Positions 10,401 to 18,784 of a stretch of 64,000 bases of DNA are shown piece after piece. The number at the start of each line of letters is the position of its first letter. The first letter of the stretch is position 1. The notes beneath the pieces are model-generated. The model did not search any database. It was not told where the DNA came from and worked only from the letters and a program-made list of their open reading frames with translations. Source of the DNA: DATMNI01 sp963817515 (lineage in GTDB: Bacteria > Acidobacteriota > Terriglobia > Bryobacterales > Bryobacteraceae); assembly GCA_963817515.1 (NCBI GenBank), contig CAWFPJ010000006.1, positions 155,081 to 219,080 on the forward strand, written 5' to 3'. The position numbers and the translations under genes were made by a program.

Positions 10401-10828
10401 AGGTGAGCGACGGCACTGGCTTGGCCACCAGCTATTCGCGGTTCGACCGGCCGGACCTGGTGGCTAACCCGATTCTGCCGCGGGGGCAGCGGACCGAGAG
10501 CCACTACTTCAACACCGACGCCTTCCAGGTGGTAACCACGCCGCGGTTCGGCACGGCGCCACGCATGAGCATTCGCCAGCCCGGCTATTGGAATCCAGAT
10601 CTTTCGCTGGCGAAGAATTTCCGCGTGACCGAGAGGTTCCACCTGGTTGTCCGGGCGGACGCCTACAATGCCTTGAACCACGCCAACTGGGTGACGGTGG
10701 ACTCGACTATCCGCGACACCTCGAATCCCAATATCGGCCCACCGGGAACGCTGAAAAACCCGTACGGGAGGGTGAACTCGTTCGGAAACCCACGCGAGAT
10801 GCAAGTATCGCTCAAGGTCTTGTTCTGA
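7433..10828 (+). CDS. TonB-dependent receptor-like outer-membrane protein with carboxypeptidase-regulatory domain (copy 1)
   Basis: A 1131-residue protein of the acidobacterial Oar-like/TonB-dependent transporter type. GTG at 7433 is preceded by AGGAGG with 6-base spacing. The signal peptide (1-25, ending VSAQ) leads into a carboxypeptidase-regulatory-like beta-sandwich (SGVAVDPTGAVVPNVKITVA ... GFKTTRVENINL, about 28-110). A plug-like region follows with LPLLGRQIV, DGIEGMNFD and VQVNSNSAEYGGAAGASINI (about 140-245). A long beta-barrel then ends in an aromatic C-terminus (SLKVLF), the usual outer-membrane insertion signal. The family takes up or binds large nutrients such as oligosaccharides, but no substrate can be read from the sequence. 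It is monocistronic as far as visible, divergent from DUF1553. Confidence 0.93.
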   Translation: MKVISVHRIVAVLSLVVCLGLTVSAQEITGSISGVAVDPTGAVVPNVKITVANTRTGVSNIVTTGVSGAYRVPFLFFGIYRVTGELQGFKTTRVENINLSTSEEARVDLSMTVGDVNEVVNVSETTVSLKTEEASVATTIASDQVSQLPLLGRQIVGVTLLAPGAYFVNNNSKAQRDSGFVRRNGMSLSVNGLTDLSNKFYYDGIEGMNFDAGSRAFDPALEAVQEVKVQVNSNSAEYGGAAGASINIVTKAGTNEFHGHLYDYLQNDKLNAFQMDAKNLRSTQVASGAFVTSNKPVVRNNIFGSGIGGPIRKNKFFFFANYEGGRGRRSGQFGQRTIPTVQMRNGDFTQLLTSQLPCIKDPLNIIGNGVAACFPDPAHMSRFISPTSAKVLALVPLPTNNNLVNNFQGPIRPAGIQTDELTTRLDYRISDRDSFYGRYIRNFNNDYVGDLFPLFGPGSSDRGYKRNRHNQNVSLSETHIFSSNIFNEVRAGWNRSMTFEELETSFKQDITSQLGLASQLPETRDPLEWGPPNFSIGQSSSALGLPGLRTGMPWNPNGGQIWQFADNLSIVHGKHSFKAGFTLMRRNDVFIETLTGRGGLSFGTAAGGAYTGDGLVDFMLGYLSEAVVGISPLHGTPNQFWYAGYFQDDFRVSNSLTLNLGIRYDYFQPWKERHDHWAGFDLGTNQVIYAATATAAEGGRALQFGDPWNWGPRFGFAWRPFGRQNTVIRGGYGIYYEQEHPSGPINNAVNPPPGGIYSATAATGGFGFARDFIAPALSANPQPTLFWDNFASGTGNVGARVSIYTGDPHMKNTMVQQWNLTVQQRVGNNLFDLGYVANKANHIFTSENVNVPGDFNSLYLLGTAAYIRPQYAGINWRQSDGSGNYHSLQAKFERRIGGAVFLSSYTWGHAISDAEQGQSAVGVGNPGNFHFLSNRHLDKSSTTFDIRQRFTTGVLYQIPYRRKQEGFLGKLFGAWETNLLFTAQTGSGTQVSDGTGLATSYSRFDRPDLVANPILPRGQRTESHYFNTDAFQVVTTPRFGTAPRMSIRQPGYWNPDLSLAKNFRVTERFHLVVRADAYNALNHANWVTVDSTIRDTSNPNIGPPGTLKNPYGRVNSFGNPREMQVSLKVLF

Positions 10829-11048
10829 TATGGAGCGACCCGACTGTCGAAGAAGATACGGCGAAAGCGTGTTAGAGGTTTGTCGATGTTTGGATCGTCC
10901 GAAGCCTGACTCTGTTCCAGCGGTTCCGTTGCGAAGAAGGAGAACCAGTCTAGTAGGGTGGAAGTTCATGCCCATCACCCCGACCGATCCTTCAAATGGC
11001 GCCACTTTCCCGGCGAGGAGTATGCGGCCGGCGGCAGGTAGTCGTGCT

Positions 11049-12611
11049 TCACCGGTTCAGCGCGTCGAGCGCTTTTGCCGCTCGCTCGAAGAACTCGGCG
11101 CGCGCGGCTCCGGTCCGGAACTGAAGTGGGCCGGAGGAATACCAGTCGACTTCGGCTTTCCATTTTCGCGCCAGCGCCTGTCTGGCGTTGGGAATGAGTA
11201 CGGGGCGGCCCGCATGAAGCAGGTATAACGGATTGGTGTGGCCCTGAATGTCCGGTTCGCCCGCCTGTTTCGCCGCGGTGACACGTGCCGCCACCCAACA
11301 ACTTTCACCCTGCGGCAGAGCGACGGAAATCGAAAGCTGCGTCCGCTTGCCGTCGCCCGCGACTCGCGCCAGCACTTCGCCGTTGCGTACGATCTCGAGA
11401 TGATCGAGGGGCCGGTAGAAACTTGCCGTCGCCCGGAGGCGCCCGTCCGGCCCCGGTTTTTCGATCTCCACCAGCGGCCCGTTAGTCACGATCGCTTCTC
11501 CCTGGCGGATGCCATTTGCCCAGGCGGTGTAGGGATCGGGCTTAGGCCGCGCCCGCACCAGCGTTCGCTCTGGGCCGAGCAGCGGAATTGCGCGAGGCCA
11601 CTCCTTGGTCCGGCTCAAGGGCACGGGGAAGTCGCTGCCCGCAATGCCCGTCACGCGAAACCCCGCGTTCAGCAGTTCATACCACTCCGCCGTCTTCAGC
11701 ACGCCGAACTGGAATACCTCGACGAAGTCGATACCGCCGGCCGCCAGATCCATCAGCAGCGTGGAGTGCGGCGTGGAGCCGTTGAAGTGCGCGTATCCCA
11801 CGATGGCCCCAAGCGATCGACCGCGAGCAAAGAGCAGCGCGGGGTATAGTGACGTGTCAGGCGTGTTCGCATACATGGTTCCAACGCTGAGAGGACGGAT
11901 CAGTTCGCGGCCGCCAAGCAGATTCACGTGGCCGTAGAACTCGCTGCGCGACTCGTGCCCGGGCCGGATGGTATATCGATCGCTTCGCGTGGCCTGTCCG
12001 GCCGGGCCGAACGCGTATTGCACTGCCGCGTCCATCTGCCGTTGTAATTGCAGGAAGTTCGCCACCGAGAGATCCTCGGCCTCGATCCATCGCAGGAACA
12101 CCCGGTCGTCGCGCAAGGAGCGCGTGAGATGAATGTGATCGTCGCCGGACAGCCACTCGTCGCGAGCGCCGCCGGCCCAGTTTTCCATCTTCACGGAGAT
12201 GGAACGGCTCTCGCCCGCGCGCAGTTCGAACTCGACGCTTCCGGGAGAATAGAAATGGCCGCGGAACGCTTCGAGCCTGTACTTTCCCGCGGGCAGATCG
12301 AATGATGCCCGGCCCTTCAGCAGAAAAAAGTGCGACTGGTCATTGCACGTTACTTCCAGGGTGTCGGGATCGTCCGAAGCCATCCACAGGCGTTCGCGGT
12401 AGAACAGGTCCACACGCAGCGGCAGCATCGCACCGACCGGGCTGAGCCGGAACGGCCGTCCATCCTTGAGCAGGTACATGCGAACGGGCATCAAGGGCTG
12501 GGTGGAGATGTTGAGGTGAGCGGCTAACTCGGGTGCGCCCGATTCGCGGAACTGGGCCCAGCCCAGCGCCATCAGGAAGAGCATTTGTATGGCGAGCCGG
12601 CGTTTCCACAT
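11049..12611 (-). CDS. CehA/McbA-family (PHP-like) metallohydrolase, exported
   Basis: A 520-residue protein with an N-terminal signal peptide (MWKRRLAIQMLFLMALGWAQ). The first part (about 25-150) is a beta-rich domain that reads like a PEGA/carboxypeptidase-like fold (LPAGKYRLEAFRGHFYSPGSVEF). From about 155 a CehA/McbA-type PHP metal-dependent hydrolase domain follows, with the signature GDDHIHLTRS and later AIVGYAHFNGSTPHS and GIAGSDFP, which supply the His/Asp metal ligands. Named family members hydrolyse aryl esters such as carbaryl; here the substrate is unknown. Its ATG overlaps the PQQ dehydrogenase stop by one base (TAATG), so it is translationally coupled as the last gene of the operon. 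Confidence 0.88.
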   Translation of the reverse strand: MWKRRLAIQMLFLMALGWAQFRESGAPELAAHLNISTQPLMPVRMYLLKDGRPFRLSPVGAMLPLRVDLFYRERLWMASDDPDTLEVTCNDQSHFFLLKGRASFDLPAGKYRLEAFRGHFYSPGSVEFELRAGESRSISVKMENWAGGARDEWLSGDDHIHLTRSLRDDRVFLRWIEAEDLSVANFLQLQRQMDAAVQYAFGPAGQATRSDRYTIRPGHESRSEFYGHVNLLGGRELIRPLSVGTMYANTPDTSLYPALLFARGRSLGAIVGYAHFNGSTPHSTLLMDLAAGGIDFVEVFQFGVLKTAEWYELLNAGFRVTGIAGSDFPVPLSRTKEWPRAIPLLGPERTLVRARPKPDPYTAWANGIRQGEAIVTNGPLVEIEKPGPDGRLRATASFYRPLDHLEIVRNGEVLARVAGDGKRTQLSISVALPQGESCWVAARVTAAKQAGEPDIQGHTNPLYLLHAGRPVLIPNARQALARKWKAEVDWYSSGPLQFRTGAARAEFFERAAKALDALNR

Positions 12612-14191
12612 TATTGTGGCAGCCCGAAGGCGACAATGTTGGAGCCGGCGGCGATGGCAATATAGTCGCTGCCCTTCCAGCTATAAGCGATGGGCGACGC
12701 GCTAATCTGCTGGCCGGTGTTGAAATGCCAGAGCGGCTTGCCGGTAAGCGCGTTGAGAGCCGTAAGCTCACCTTGATCGTCACCGGCAAACAGCAGCCCG
12801 CCCGCGGTTGACAACAGGCCGGCTCCGTAGCGCTTCGAGCCGGTCTGCCGGTAGTCCCACAAGCGCTTTCCGGTGGCAACGTCGAGAGCGCGGACATGCA
12901 TCTCCCACGGTTCTTCAGGGCTCTCCATGTAACCCGTAGCATAGAACGGAAACCCTCCAGGGCGAAAGCGGTCGGACGATTTCGTGTTAATGCCGCAGCC
13001 TTCCTGTGCCACCACGTAGAAGGTTTTGGTATCCGGATTGTACGCCGGCGACATCCAATTCGTAGCGCCAGCGGTAGCCGGACAGACCTTGGTTCCGTGC
13101 ATGCTCGGCTCAATGCCCGGAACCCTCTGGGGCCGTCCCTGCGAGGTAAGCCCGGTGGCCCAATTTAACAGGTCGACGAAGGGCGTGCCGCGCAGGAACT
13201 CGCCCGTAACGCGGTCCAGCATGTAGTAGAAGCCGTTGCGGTTGGCCTGAACCAGCAGTTTGCGCATGCGGCCGTTTACCTGGGCCTCAACCAACACCGG
13301 AATCTCGACGGCGTCCCAGTCATAGACATCATGCGGAGTGAACTGGAAATACCACTTCAATTTGCCCGTGTCCGCATCGAGCGCTACCATGCACTCCGTG
13401 TACAGGTTGTCCCCAAGCCGCATGTCGCCGTTGAAGTCCGGCGCAGGATTGCCGATGCCCCAGTAGATGAGGTTAAGTTCGGAATCGTAGCTGCCGGTCA
13501 ACCACGTGTCGCCCCCAGCTGTTTTCCAGGAGTCGCCGGCCCAAGTTTCGCTGCCAGGCTGCCCGGGCTTCGGAATTGAGTTCCAACGCCATAGCCGCTC
13601 GCCGGTCTTGGCGTCGTAGGCATCCAGCCAGCCGTTCAGGCCGTGATCGCCGGGCGCGATGCCGACGATGACCTTGTCCTTCACGACGAGCGGGGCGAGT
13701 GGACACCAGTACCCCTCGATCGCTTCCGCCAGCTTTACGGTCCACAACATGTTGCCGGTTCTCGCATCGAGCGATACCAGGCGCGCGTCGGGCGTGCCGA
13801 AATAGATCTGATGGCCGTAGATTGCGACACCCCGGTTGGGTCCGCGCTCGATGGCGGGCTCGTGGCGGTATTCCCAGATGCGGCGGCCGGTCTGCGAATC
13901 AAGCGCATAGACCTCATTGGGCTGCGAGATGTACATCACGCCCCGATATACGATGGGGACCGACTCCAGACGCGAAGCGCCGGGCACGTGGAAGATCCAT
14001 TTTGGCGAGAGCGAGCGTACATTTCCGGCGTGGATCTGATGGAGCGCCGAATGCCGCTGCGAATGATAAGCACCGGAGTAAGTCAGCCAATCGTCCGGAT
14101 TGGCACGCAGCAGATCCTGATAAGTTACCTGCGCGCCCGCGCTCAGGGCCACCGCGAGCCATACCGCGAGCCATGCCAGCCAGGGCCTCAT
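12611..14191 (-). CDS. PQQ-dependent (quinoprotein) alcohol dehydrogenase, lanthanide-type active-site motif
   Basis: A 526-residue periplasmic eight-bladed quinoprotein dehydrogenase; the signal peptide ends SAGAQ. Trp-docking propeller repeats are visible: VYALDSQTGRRIWEYR, LVSLDARTGNMLW, LDAYDAKTGERLWRW, MVALDADTGKLKWYF, VRALDVATGKRLWDY and LTALNALTGKPLWHFNTG. The active-site segment TPHDVYDWDAVEIPVL carries D291-W292-D293. The catalytic Asp followed two residues later by a second Asp is the arrangement linked to lanthanide-dependent XoxF/PedH-type enzymes, whereas calcium enzymes have a small residue there. It has no fused cytochrome; the separate cytochrome c upstream (14188-15033) is the likely electron acceptor. 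Its start overlaps that gene's stop (ATGA). Confidence 0.93.
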   Translation of the reverse strand: MRPWLAWLAVWLAVALSAGAQVTYQDLLRANPDDWLTYSGAYHSQRHSALHQIHAGNVRSLSPKWIFHVPGASRLESVPIVYRGVMYISQPNEVYALDSQTGRRIWEYRHEPAIERGPNRGVAIYGHQIYFGTPDARLVSLDARTGNMLWTVKLAEAIEGYWCPLAPLVVKDKVIVGIAPGDHGLNGWLDAYDAKTGERLWRWNSIPKPGQPGSETWAGDSWKTAGGDTWLTGSYDSELNLIYWGIGNPAPDFNGDMRLGDNLYTECMVALDADTGKLKWYFQFTPHDVYDWDAVEIPVLVEAQVNGRMRKLLVQANRNGFYYMLDRVTGEFLRGTPFVDLLNWATGLTSQGRPQRVPGIEPSMHGTKVCPATAGATNWMSPAYNPDTKTFYVVAQEGCGINTKSSDRFRPGGFPFYATGYMESPEEPWEMHVRALDVATGKRLWDYRQTGSKRYGAGLLSTAGGLLFAGDDQGELTALNALTGKPLWHFNTGQQISASPIAYSWKGSDYIAIAAGSNIVAFGLPQ

Positions 14192-15033
14192 TGTCTCACC
14201 TGGCGGCTGAGGAAGGCCAGCAGATCCTCCAGTTCTGCGGCAGTCAGGTTCGTGCCGTAGTCGTACGGCATAAGTGAACGGCTGCCGTATTCCGCTTTGG
14301 CGACGTCGTCCCTCTGCAGCAGGTGCAGCGCATAACTTCGATCCATAACCTGCAACGAGAAATTGTTCTCGTTCTTGATGACTCCGTCGAGCGTCTCACC
14401 CGATTTCATGGTCAGCCGGATGGGCTGGAAGCCGGCGGGAATGTTGGGCCGCCGTTCGGTAAGCGCCTGACGCAGATACTGGACGTTGCGCTCCGCGGCG
14501 ATGTTCGAAAGATCGGGACCGAGCATCCCGCCGCGCCCGCGAATCATGTGACACGTGACGCAGCCGCCTCTGCCCTGGAAGAGTTTAGCGCCGCGCTCCG
14601 CGGAGCCCTCGACCACCTCATCGGAGGCGGTGGCACGCAGGCTGCGAATATAAGCGACGATCTTCCATACCCGATCTTCCGGCAGCCCCGCAGCAGGCAT
14701 TAGAGTGCCGGGGATTCCGTTCCTGATAGCGGCGAACAGTTCGTCGTCACTGTTGCGAAGGTAGCGGCGAGCGGCGGCCAAAGCAGGGGCGCGATCGCCG
14801 GCCGTGCCCTCAAGACCGTGACAAGCCGTGCACGATGAATTATATAAGTGGCGCCCTTCGGAGATGACTTCCGGTGTATGGCCCAGCGGATTGGTGCTGC
14901 GCATCGCGGGCCGGCGGCCCGAACCGGCGCGGACCTGCGGCGCGATCCCGATTGACTCCACTCTCCGCATGAAAGCGAACCCACTGCCGCTTGGAAACGC
15001 GATAGCCGGCAGCAGGGCGATGGTCAGGATCAT
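14188..15033 (-). CDS. Di-heme cytochrome c, partner of the PQQ dehydrogenase
   Basis: A 281-residue exported cytochrome starting at ATG 15033 (MILTIALLPAIAFPSGSGFAF, signal-peptide like). A longer frame starting at 15258 has no leader-like N-terminus and is rejected. It contains two heme motifs: SCTACHGLEG in a class I domain, and GCVTCHMIRGRGGMLGPDL in a domain resembling the putative heme-binding (TIGR02603-type) module that also ends PVC-type dehydrogenases. The second domain continues with SGETLDGVIKNENNFSLQV and RSLMPYDYGTNLT. It is the first gene of a three-gene operon and overlaps the PQQ dehydrogenase start by four bases. It is inferred to carry electrons from PQQ towards the respiratory chain. 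Confidence 0.9.
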   Translation of the reverse strand: MILTIALLPAIAFPSGSGFAFMRRVESIGIAPQVRAGSGRRPAMRSTNPLGHTPEVISEGRHLYNSSCTACHGLEGTAGDRAPALAAARRYLRNSDDELFAAIRNGIPGTLMPAAGLPEDRVWKIVAYIRSLRATASDEVVEGSAERGAKLFQGRGGCVTCHMIRGRGGMLGPDLSNIAAERNVQYLRQALTERRPNIPAGFQPIRLTMKSGETLDGVIKNENNFSLQVMDRSYALHLLQRDDVAKAEYGSRSLMPYDYGTNLTAAELEDLLAFLSRQVRQ

Positions 15034-15550
15034 TGGCGATAGTCTAACCGATTTCTCCCGGCGTGTGAGGAGCCAGGTGCGCAAGGCAGAGTGAGCATCA
15101 TCAGCACGGAACCGATGGCCTACGCGAATACAGGATTTCTCTCGGGTCACCGTGCCGGCCGCCGGGCGGCCGAGATCATCATCAATCACCCCGATTTTCA
15201 CGCCAGCCCAGGTTTCGCAGGTGCCGCTCCATGGCGAACTGCAGCTTCTGACTCTCAAGATTGTGCGCGACCTGGTATGCGGGCGGTAGTGGACCGGACT
15301 CGACAGCCGCCGCTTATTAAAACGAGCCGGACGAAGGAGTGCCCCCGTGGCGCAGGCCCGTAAATAGTTCCTGGATGGTGATTGCTATAGGCACCTCCAC
15401 GGCAGAACAATGAGCGGGTCACCTTGTTTTGCACCAATGAATAAAAGGATCTGAGCCCCGAGTCTGAGGAACTTCGGACTGGCCTTTTCGGAGCTCTCCC
15501 TCTACTCGGGAATGAACTGGCCTCGATGTTCTGCCGCGCGGCCCCACGGA
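15034..15550. other. Gene-free stretch upstream of the cytochrome/PQQ operon
   Basis: About 520 bases. The promoter for the minus-strand operon should lie here, but I could not identify a convincing hexamer pair. No frame has recognisable homology. Confidence 0.35.
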
Positions 15551-15770
15551 TCACAGCGCACGAAAAAGCGGTTCTCGAACGAAGGCTCGACCGCGTTTTG
15601 CGTTCGACCGTACCTCGGAGAAGCTTCGGGTCAGCACCACCGGCCACAGGGCAGGCTCAGGGACGGGCACCGGATCGAGACTAAACTGGAATTGCGAGAT
15701 CGACGCGATGCCGAAGTCGGGTTGCCGCCCGGGCGGTATCGCTTGCACATCTTCCTCCTGCTACGATCAG
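15551..15770 (-). pseudogene. Possible remnant of a PEP-CTERM protein gene
   Basis: A minus-strand frame reads ISQFQFSLDPVPVPEPALWP, which matches the start of a PEP-CTERM sorting signal (V-P-E-P-A followed by an aromatic residue). The hydrophobic helix and basic tail that should follow are not in frame (VVLTRSFSEVRSN), so the gene appears broken. An AGGAGG followed by ATG lies just upstream but in a different frame. The call rests on about a dozen residues only. Confidence 0.3.
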
Positions 15771-15837
15771 CCGGTTAATTGCCCAAACTCACGGAGTAAC
15801 TGGCCATCGACAAGCAAGAATCCCGAGGCCACTCCGG

Positions 15838-17541
15838 CTATTGTTGTACAGACAACGTCGTAGGGGGCGATTGCACGCCGCTGATACTCGCGACGACGGG
15901 CCAATCTCCGTTTACCAGAGAACTCGGCAATTGGATCGCGACCTGGTAAAGTCCCGCGAAACCGGGCGCCAGCGCCGCGCCATATACTCTGGCCGGTATG
16001 TTGTTGATCGTGACCGTTGGAAGGGCGCTGGTGGAATACGTCAGATTACCCGGAACTTGCACGCCGATGGGAGCGGCCGGTGTTGTAGGACCGAACCCGG
16101 TTCCCCAAAGAATGATCACGTCGCCTGGTTTGGCCGGCACAGTAGCTGCACCTGCGAAAGTGCCGTCCTTAACCGCCAGACTGAAATCCTGTCGCGTGGC
16201 AACAGCTTGACTGCCCGGCCACGTGAAAAACGCAGGCCTATAGAGGCTAGATGTAACTGTGAGCGCGGCACTCGTCCCCGCAGAATTGGCAACTGTTACC
16301 TGGGTTGGGCCTGACGCTAAATTGGGAACCACAAAGTTGATCTGACTCGGGCTGACATAGTACAAATATGCCTTCTGGCCGCCAACGGTCACGGTTACGC
16401 CGTCGAGAGTCGTGGGTAGTGTCCCGTTTACGATGGAGCTGTCCCAGTTATCAGTTACGGAGGCAAGGTTAGTACCCTCAATTGTTGCCCAAGAACCAGG
16501 AACCAGCCCAGGCTGAAAGCTTGCACCGTTCACCACGCCGTTCGCAGAGATAACCGGTATCGTGGTGGACTGCGAGGCGGCGGGAGCGCCTGCCGCCCAG
16601 GGCAGGCTATGCGGCGAGACGCCTACGGTGTCTGTGCGCGTCGTTCCATTGGTGGTCTGGATCACCGACACGGCTACGGTCGTGGACGTAAACTGCAACA
16701 GCAGCACCCAAACAGGACCGTTCGCTACGCCGTAAGCCTGCCAATTCGAAAAGATCCCGTACAGCTTATGCCCGTCTACTGCGGTATCGGTGCGGATGTT
16801 GCCATGCGTCGCCCCATTGATCCAGTGTCCGCAGAAGACCGCCCGAACGGGTTGCGTTGCCGCCCACACCTCGATGTCAACGCCAGAGGCATCCACGCTT
16901 GGCAGACCGTACAGTTTCGGCCCGAAAGTGGATGCCCTATCCGCGAGCGTTCCCTGGGTGTCGTCTTGTTGGTACGCATGAGTGAATACCAGCACCTCAC
17001 GACCGGGGTTCGCGGCGATAACGCCGGTAGCCCATGCCAACGCTCCAGGCCGAGGGTAGAGTTCCAGAAACAGGACCAGGAATTTGCGGCTGGTGGTGGG
17101 CTCGGTGAACAGAATGTATTCGTTGGCGTGCTGTCCGTTTGGATCGGTCCACGCACCCCCGAACCACGTCTTGCCTGAGATCCTGGCGTACCCGAGTTGT
17201 GCGTCGAAGGTTGTACTTAGCCTACCCGAAGGATTGTCGGAATCGTAGTCGTGGTTGCCAATGGCCACACCGTAAGGAATCCCGAGACCATCAATCGCCT
17301 GAAAGCCTTGTGTCCAACCGTTGGCAATGTCGGGCACGTAGCCGCTCGACGTAAAATCCCCGACTGAGAACACGCCTTGTATATTCAGCGCCGTTTTGTT
17401 GGCGACAATCCAATTTGCCTGGGCGATCCAGCCGGCTCCTGTGCCACCGTTGATATGGACATCGGGTACCATGATGAACGAGAAGTCGGCGGTCACAGCC
17501 GCTTGAATGAAGAATAAGGAAGTTAGAACACTGTTCACCAT
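15838..17541 (-). CDS. Secreted metallophosphoesterase with TIGR03437-type C-terminal domain
   Basis: A 567-residue protein. The signal peptide (MVNSVLTSLFFIQAAVTA) leads to a calcineurin-like phosphoesterase domain with the metal-binding blocks MVPDVHING (about 24), VFSVGDF (about 60), GNHDYDSD (about 96), VFTHAYQQ (about 190) and FCGHWINGATHG (about 240). After a linker (about 330-350), the C-terminal 220 residues form an Ig-like region with the wording typical of acidobacterial surface proteins: VVNGASFQPGLVPGSWATI, YYVSPSQINFVVP, ILWGTGFGPT and AGLYQVAIQLP. That module occurs at the end of many unrelated exported Solibacter proteins and may be an attachment or sorting domain. The phosphoester substrate is unknown. 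Confidence 0.88.
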   Translation of the reverse strand: MVNSVLTSLFFIQAAVTADFSFIMVPDVHINGGTGAGWIAQANWIVANKTALNIQGVFSVGDFTSSGYVPDIANGWTQGFQAIDGLGIPYGVAIGNHDYDSDNPSGRLSTTFDAQLGYARISGKTWFGGAWTDPNGQHANEYILFTEPTTSRKFLVLFLELYPRPGALAWATGVIAANPGREVLVFTHAYQQDDTQGTLADRASTFGPKLYGLPSVDASGVDIEVWAATQPVRAVFCGHWINGATHGNIRTDTAVDGHKLYGIFSNWQAYGVANGPVWVLLLQFTSTTVAVSVIQTTNGTTRTDTVGVSPHSLPWAAGAPAASQSTTIPVISANGVVNGASFQPGLVPGSWATIEGTNLASVTDNWDSSIVNGTLPTTLDGVTVTVGGQKAYLYYVSPSQINFVVPNLASGPTQVTVANSAGTSAALTVTSSLYRPAFFTWPGSQAVATRQDFSLAVKDGTFAGAATVPAKPGDVIILWGTGFGPTTPAAPIGVQVPGNLTYSTSALPTVTINNIPARVYGAALAPGFAGLYQVAIQLPSSLVNGDWPVVASISGVQSPPTTLSVQQ

Positions 17542-17869
17542 TGGATCACCCTATGTCCTACCTTAGCACTCCCGTTTTGCTTCGCCTTCAGAACCCACTA
17601 TGAATACGCTTCGCCCATCGCGATGCGGTCGGCTCTACACGCCGGCTCACCTGGAGGTCCTTCAACGGCAGGCACATCGTCAACTGTGTCGATTGCATCC
17701 GCTCCAATCACTGGTCGTGACGCTCGTCGATAAAGGTTCGAATGTGCTTGAAACGACTGCGGCGACGGTACGGGATATAAACTCCGGACCTTCCGGGAAC
17801 AAGAGCGGCTCGGGAAGGCAGCCTGGGGCTGCAATGCTTTTTCACCCGTCCCGCCTGCGGCGCCGGGGT
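17542..17869. other. Gene-free stretch upstream of the metallophosphoesterase
   Basis: It presumably includes the leader and promoter of the minus-strand gene starting at 17541. No convincing motif or conserved frame was found; it merges into the kinase remnant. Confidence 0.3.
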
Positions 17870-17965
17870 ATCCGACCGCGCGTCTGCGGGTCTTCCCTCG
17901 GCCTGCTCCGGCGACATGTAAGCGGCCGTTCCGATGATCGTGCCTTCTTCGGTTCGAGGACTGCG
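17870..17965 (-). pseudogene. Ser/Thr protein kinase activation-segment remnant
   Basis: A minus-strand segment reads TEEGTIIGTAAYMSPEQAEG followed by RPADARSD. This is the activation loop and APE-like region typical of bacterial Hanks-type kinases of acidobacteria. The residues before (no DFG or HRD) and after (no FG.(V/L)LYEM block) do not match, so only about 30 residues survive inside a meaningless frame. No start codon or ribosome site belongs to it. Confidence 0.6.
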
Positions 17966-18145
17966 GTGCGGCGAGAGCGGTGAAGGATCGCCCACGCGCC
18001 CCGGTGCAGAACGGCTCGATCCTCTCTCCGTTCTCTGCAGCCGAGTGCTCGTTGGGAGCAACAAGTCTTACACCAGCAGACGTGCCCCTTGGTCTTCCTG
18101 TGTCCTATGTAGACCGTTGATTATCGCGGGCCCCACTTATAAAAT

Positions 18146-18512
18146 CCGTGAAAGCCCAGGGACTGGAAGGACTGATTGCAAAGCGTCGCGACAGTCAATA
18201 TGAACCCGGTGAACGGTCGGGCGCGTGGCAGAAGATGCGAATAAATCAGGGGCAGGAATTCGTCATCGGCGGATATACCGTGGGCGGAAAGTCGTTCGAC
18301 GCCCTGGTATTCGGGTATTACCAGGAGGGAAATCTTATATATGCGGCAAGAACGCGCAACGGATTTACGCCAAAACTGCGCGATGATGAAGCGATTTAAA
18401 TCGTTGGAAACCAAGGAATGCCTGTTTTCCAATCTGCCTGAGAAAAAGCTGGACGATGGGGCGCCGGCTCACCGCGGCGAAGATGGTCGATCGCAGATCG
18501 GTAAAGCCTGTT
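18146..18512 (+). pseudogene. DNA ligase D (ATP-dependent ligase) C-terminal fragment, frameshifted
   Basis: The plus strand begins abruptly with VKAQGLEGLIAKRRDSQYEP and GAWQKMRINQGQEFVIGGYT, the ligase-domain part of LigD-like non-homologous end-joining ligases. It continues through VGGKSFDALVFGYYQEGN and AARTRNGFTPKLR. The frame is lost at about 18390; homology resumes in another frame as RFKSLETKECLFSNLPEKK and shifts again to RRLTAAKMVD. The adenylation lysine and the N-terminal half are absent. It is therefore a dead fragment with at least two frameshifts. Intact LigD normally works with Ku, and no Ku gene is in the window. Confidence 0.8.
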
Positions 18513-18635
18513 AGCCGTCTTTCTAGAGTAGCCACACCCGATCGATGCGAGTGTGGCAGGTAAACCCCCTATGTCGAGAGAGGCCGTTCTTAATGCGAAT
18601 CAATACAAATAGCATAATAAACAAGCAGTCCTGGC

Positions 18636-18664
18636 TTGACAGAAATTAGTATTCGACATACACT
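18636..18664 (+). promoter_or_regulatory. Sigma70-type promoter for receptor copy 2
   Basis: TTGACA (18636-18641), a 17-base spacer and TACACT (18659-18664) make a near-consensus housekeeping promoter. Transcription would begin near 18671, giving a leader of about 115 bases before the ATG at 18785. The surroundings are AT-rich compared with the region. Confidence 0.65.
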
Positions 18665-18784
18665 CTCAAGCGCTGTTGCATTAGATCCGTGCCAAGCTGC
18701 ATTAGCCGGTTCGGTATCTAGTTTTGCTCGTGAAGGCGTCAACGATCACGGGAAACCGCGGAAGGATTCAGACCTGAAGATTAT

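Noticed and set aside
9476..11005. 509-codon minus-strand frame opposite receptor copy 1
   Set aside because: Shadow of the receptor gene; composition is rich in Arg, Val and His with no domain.
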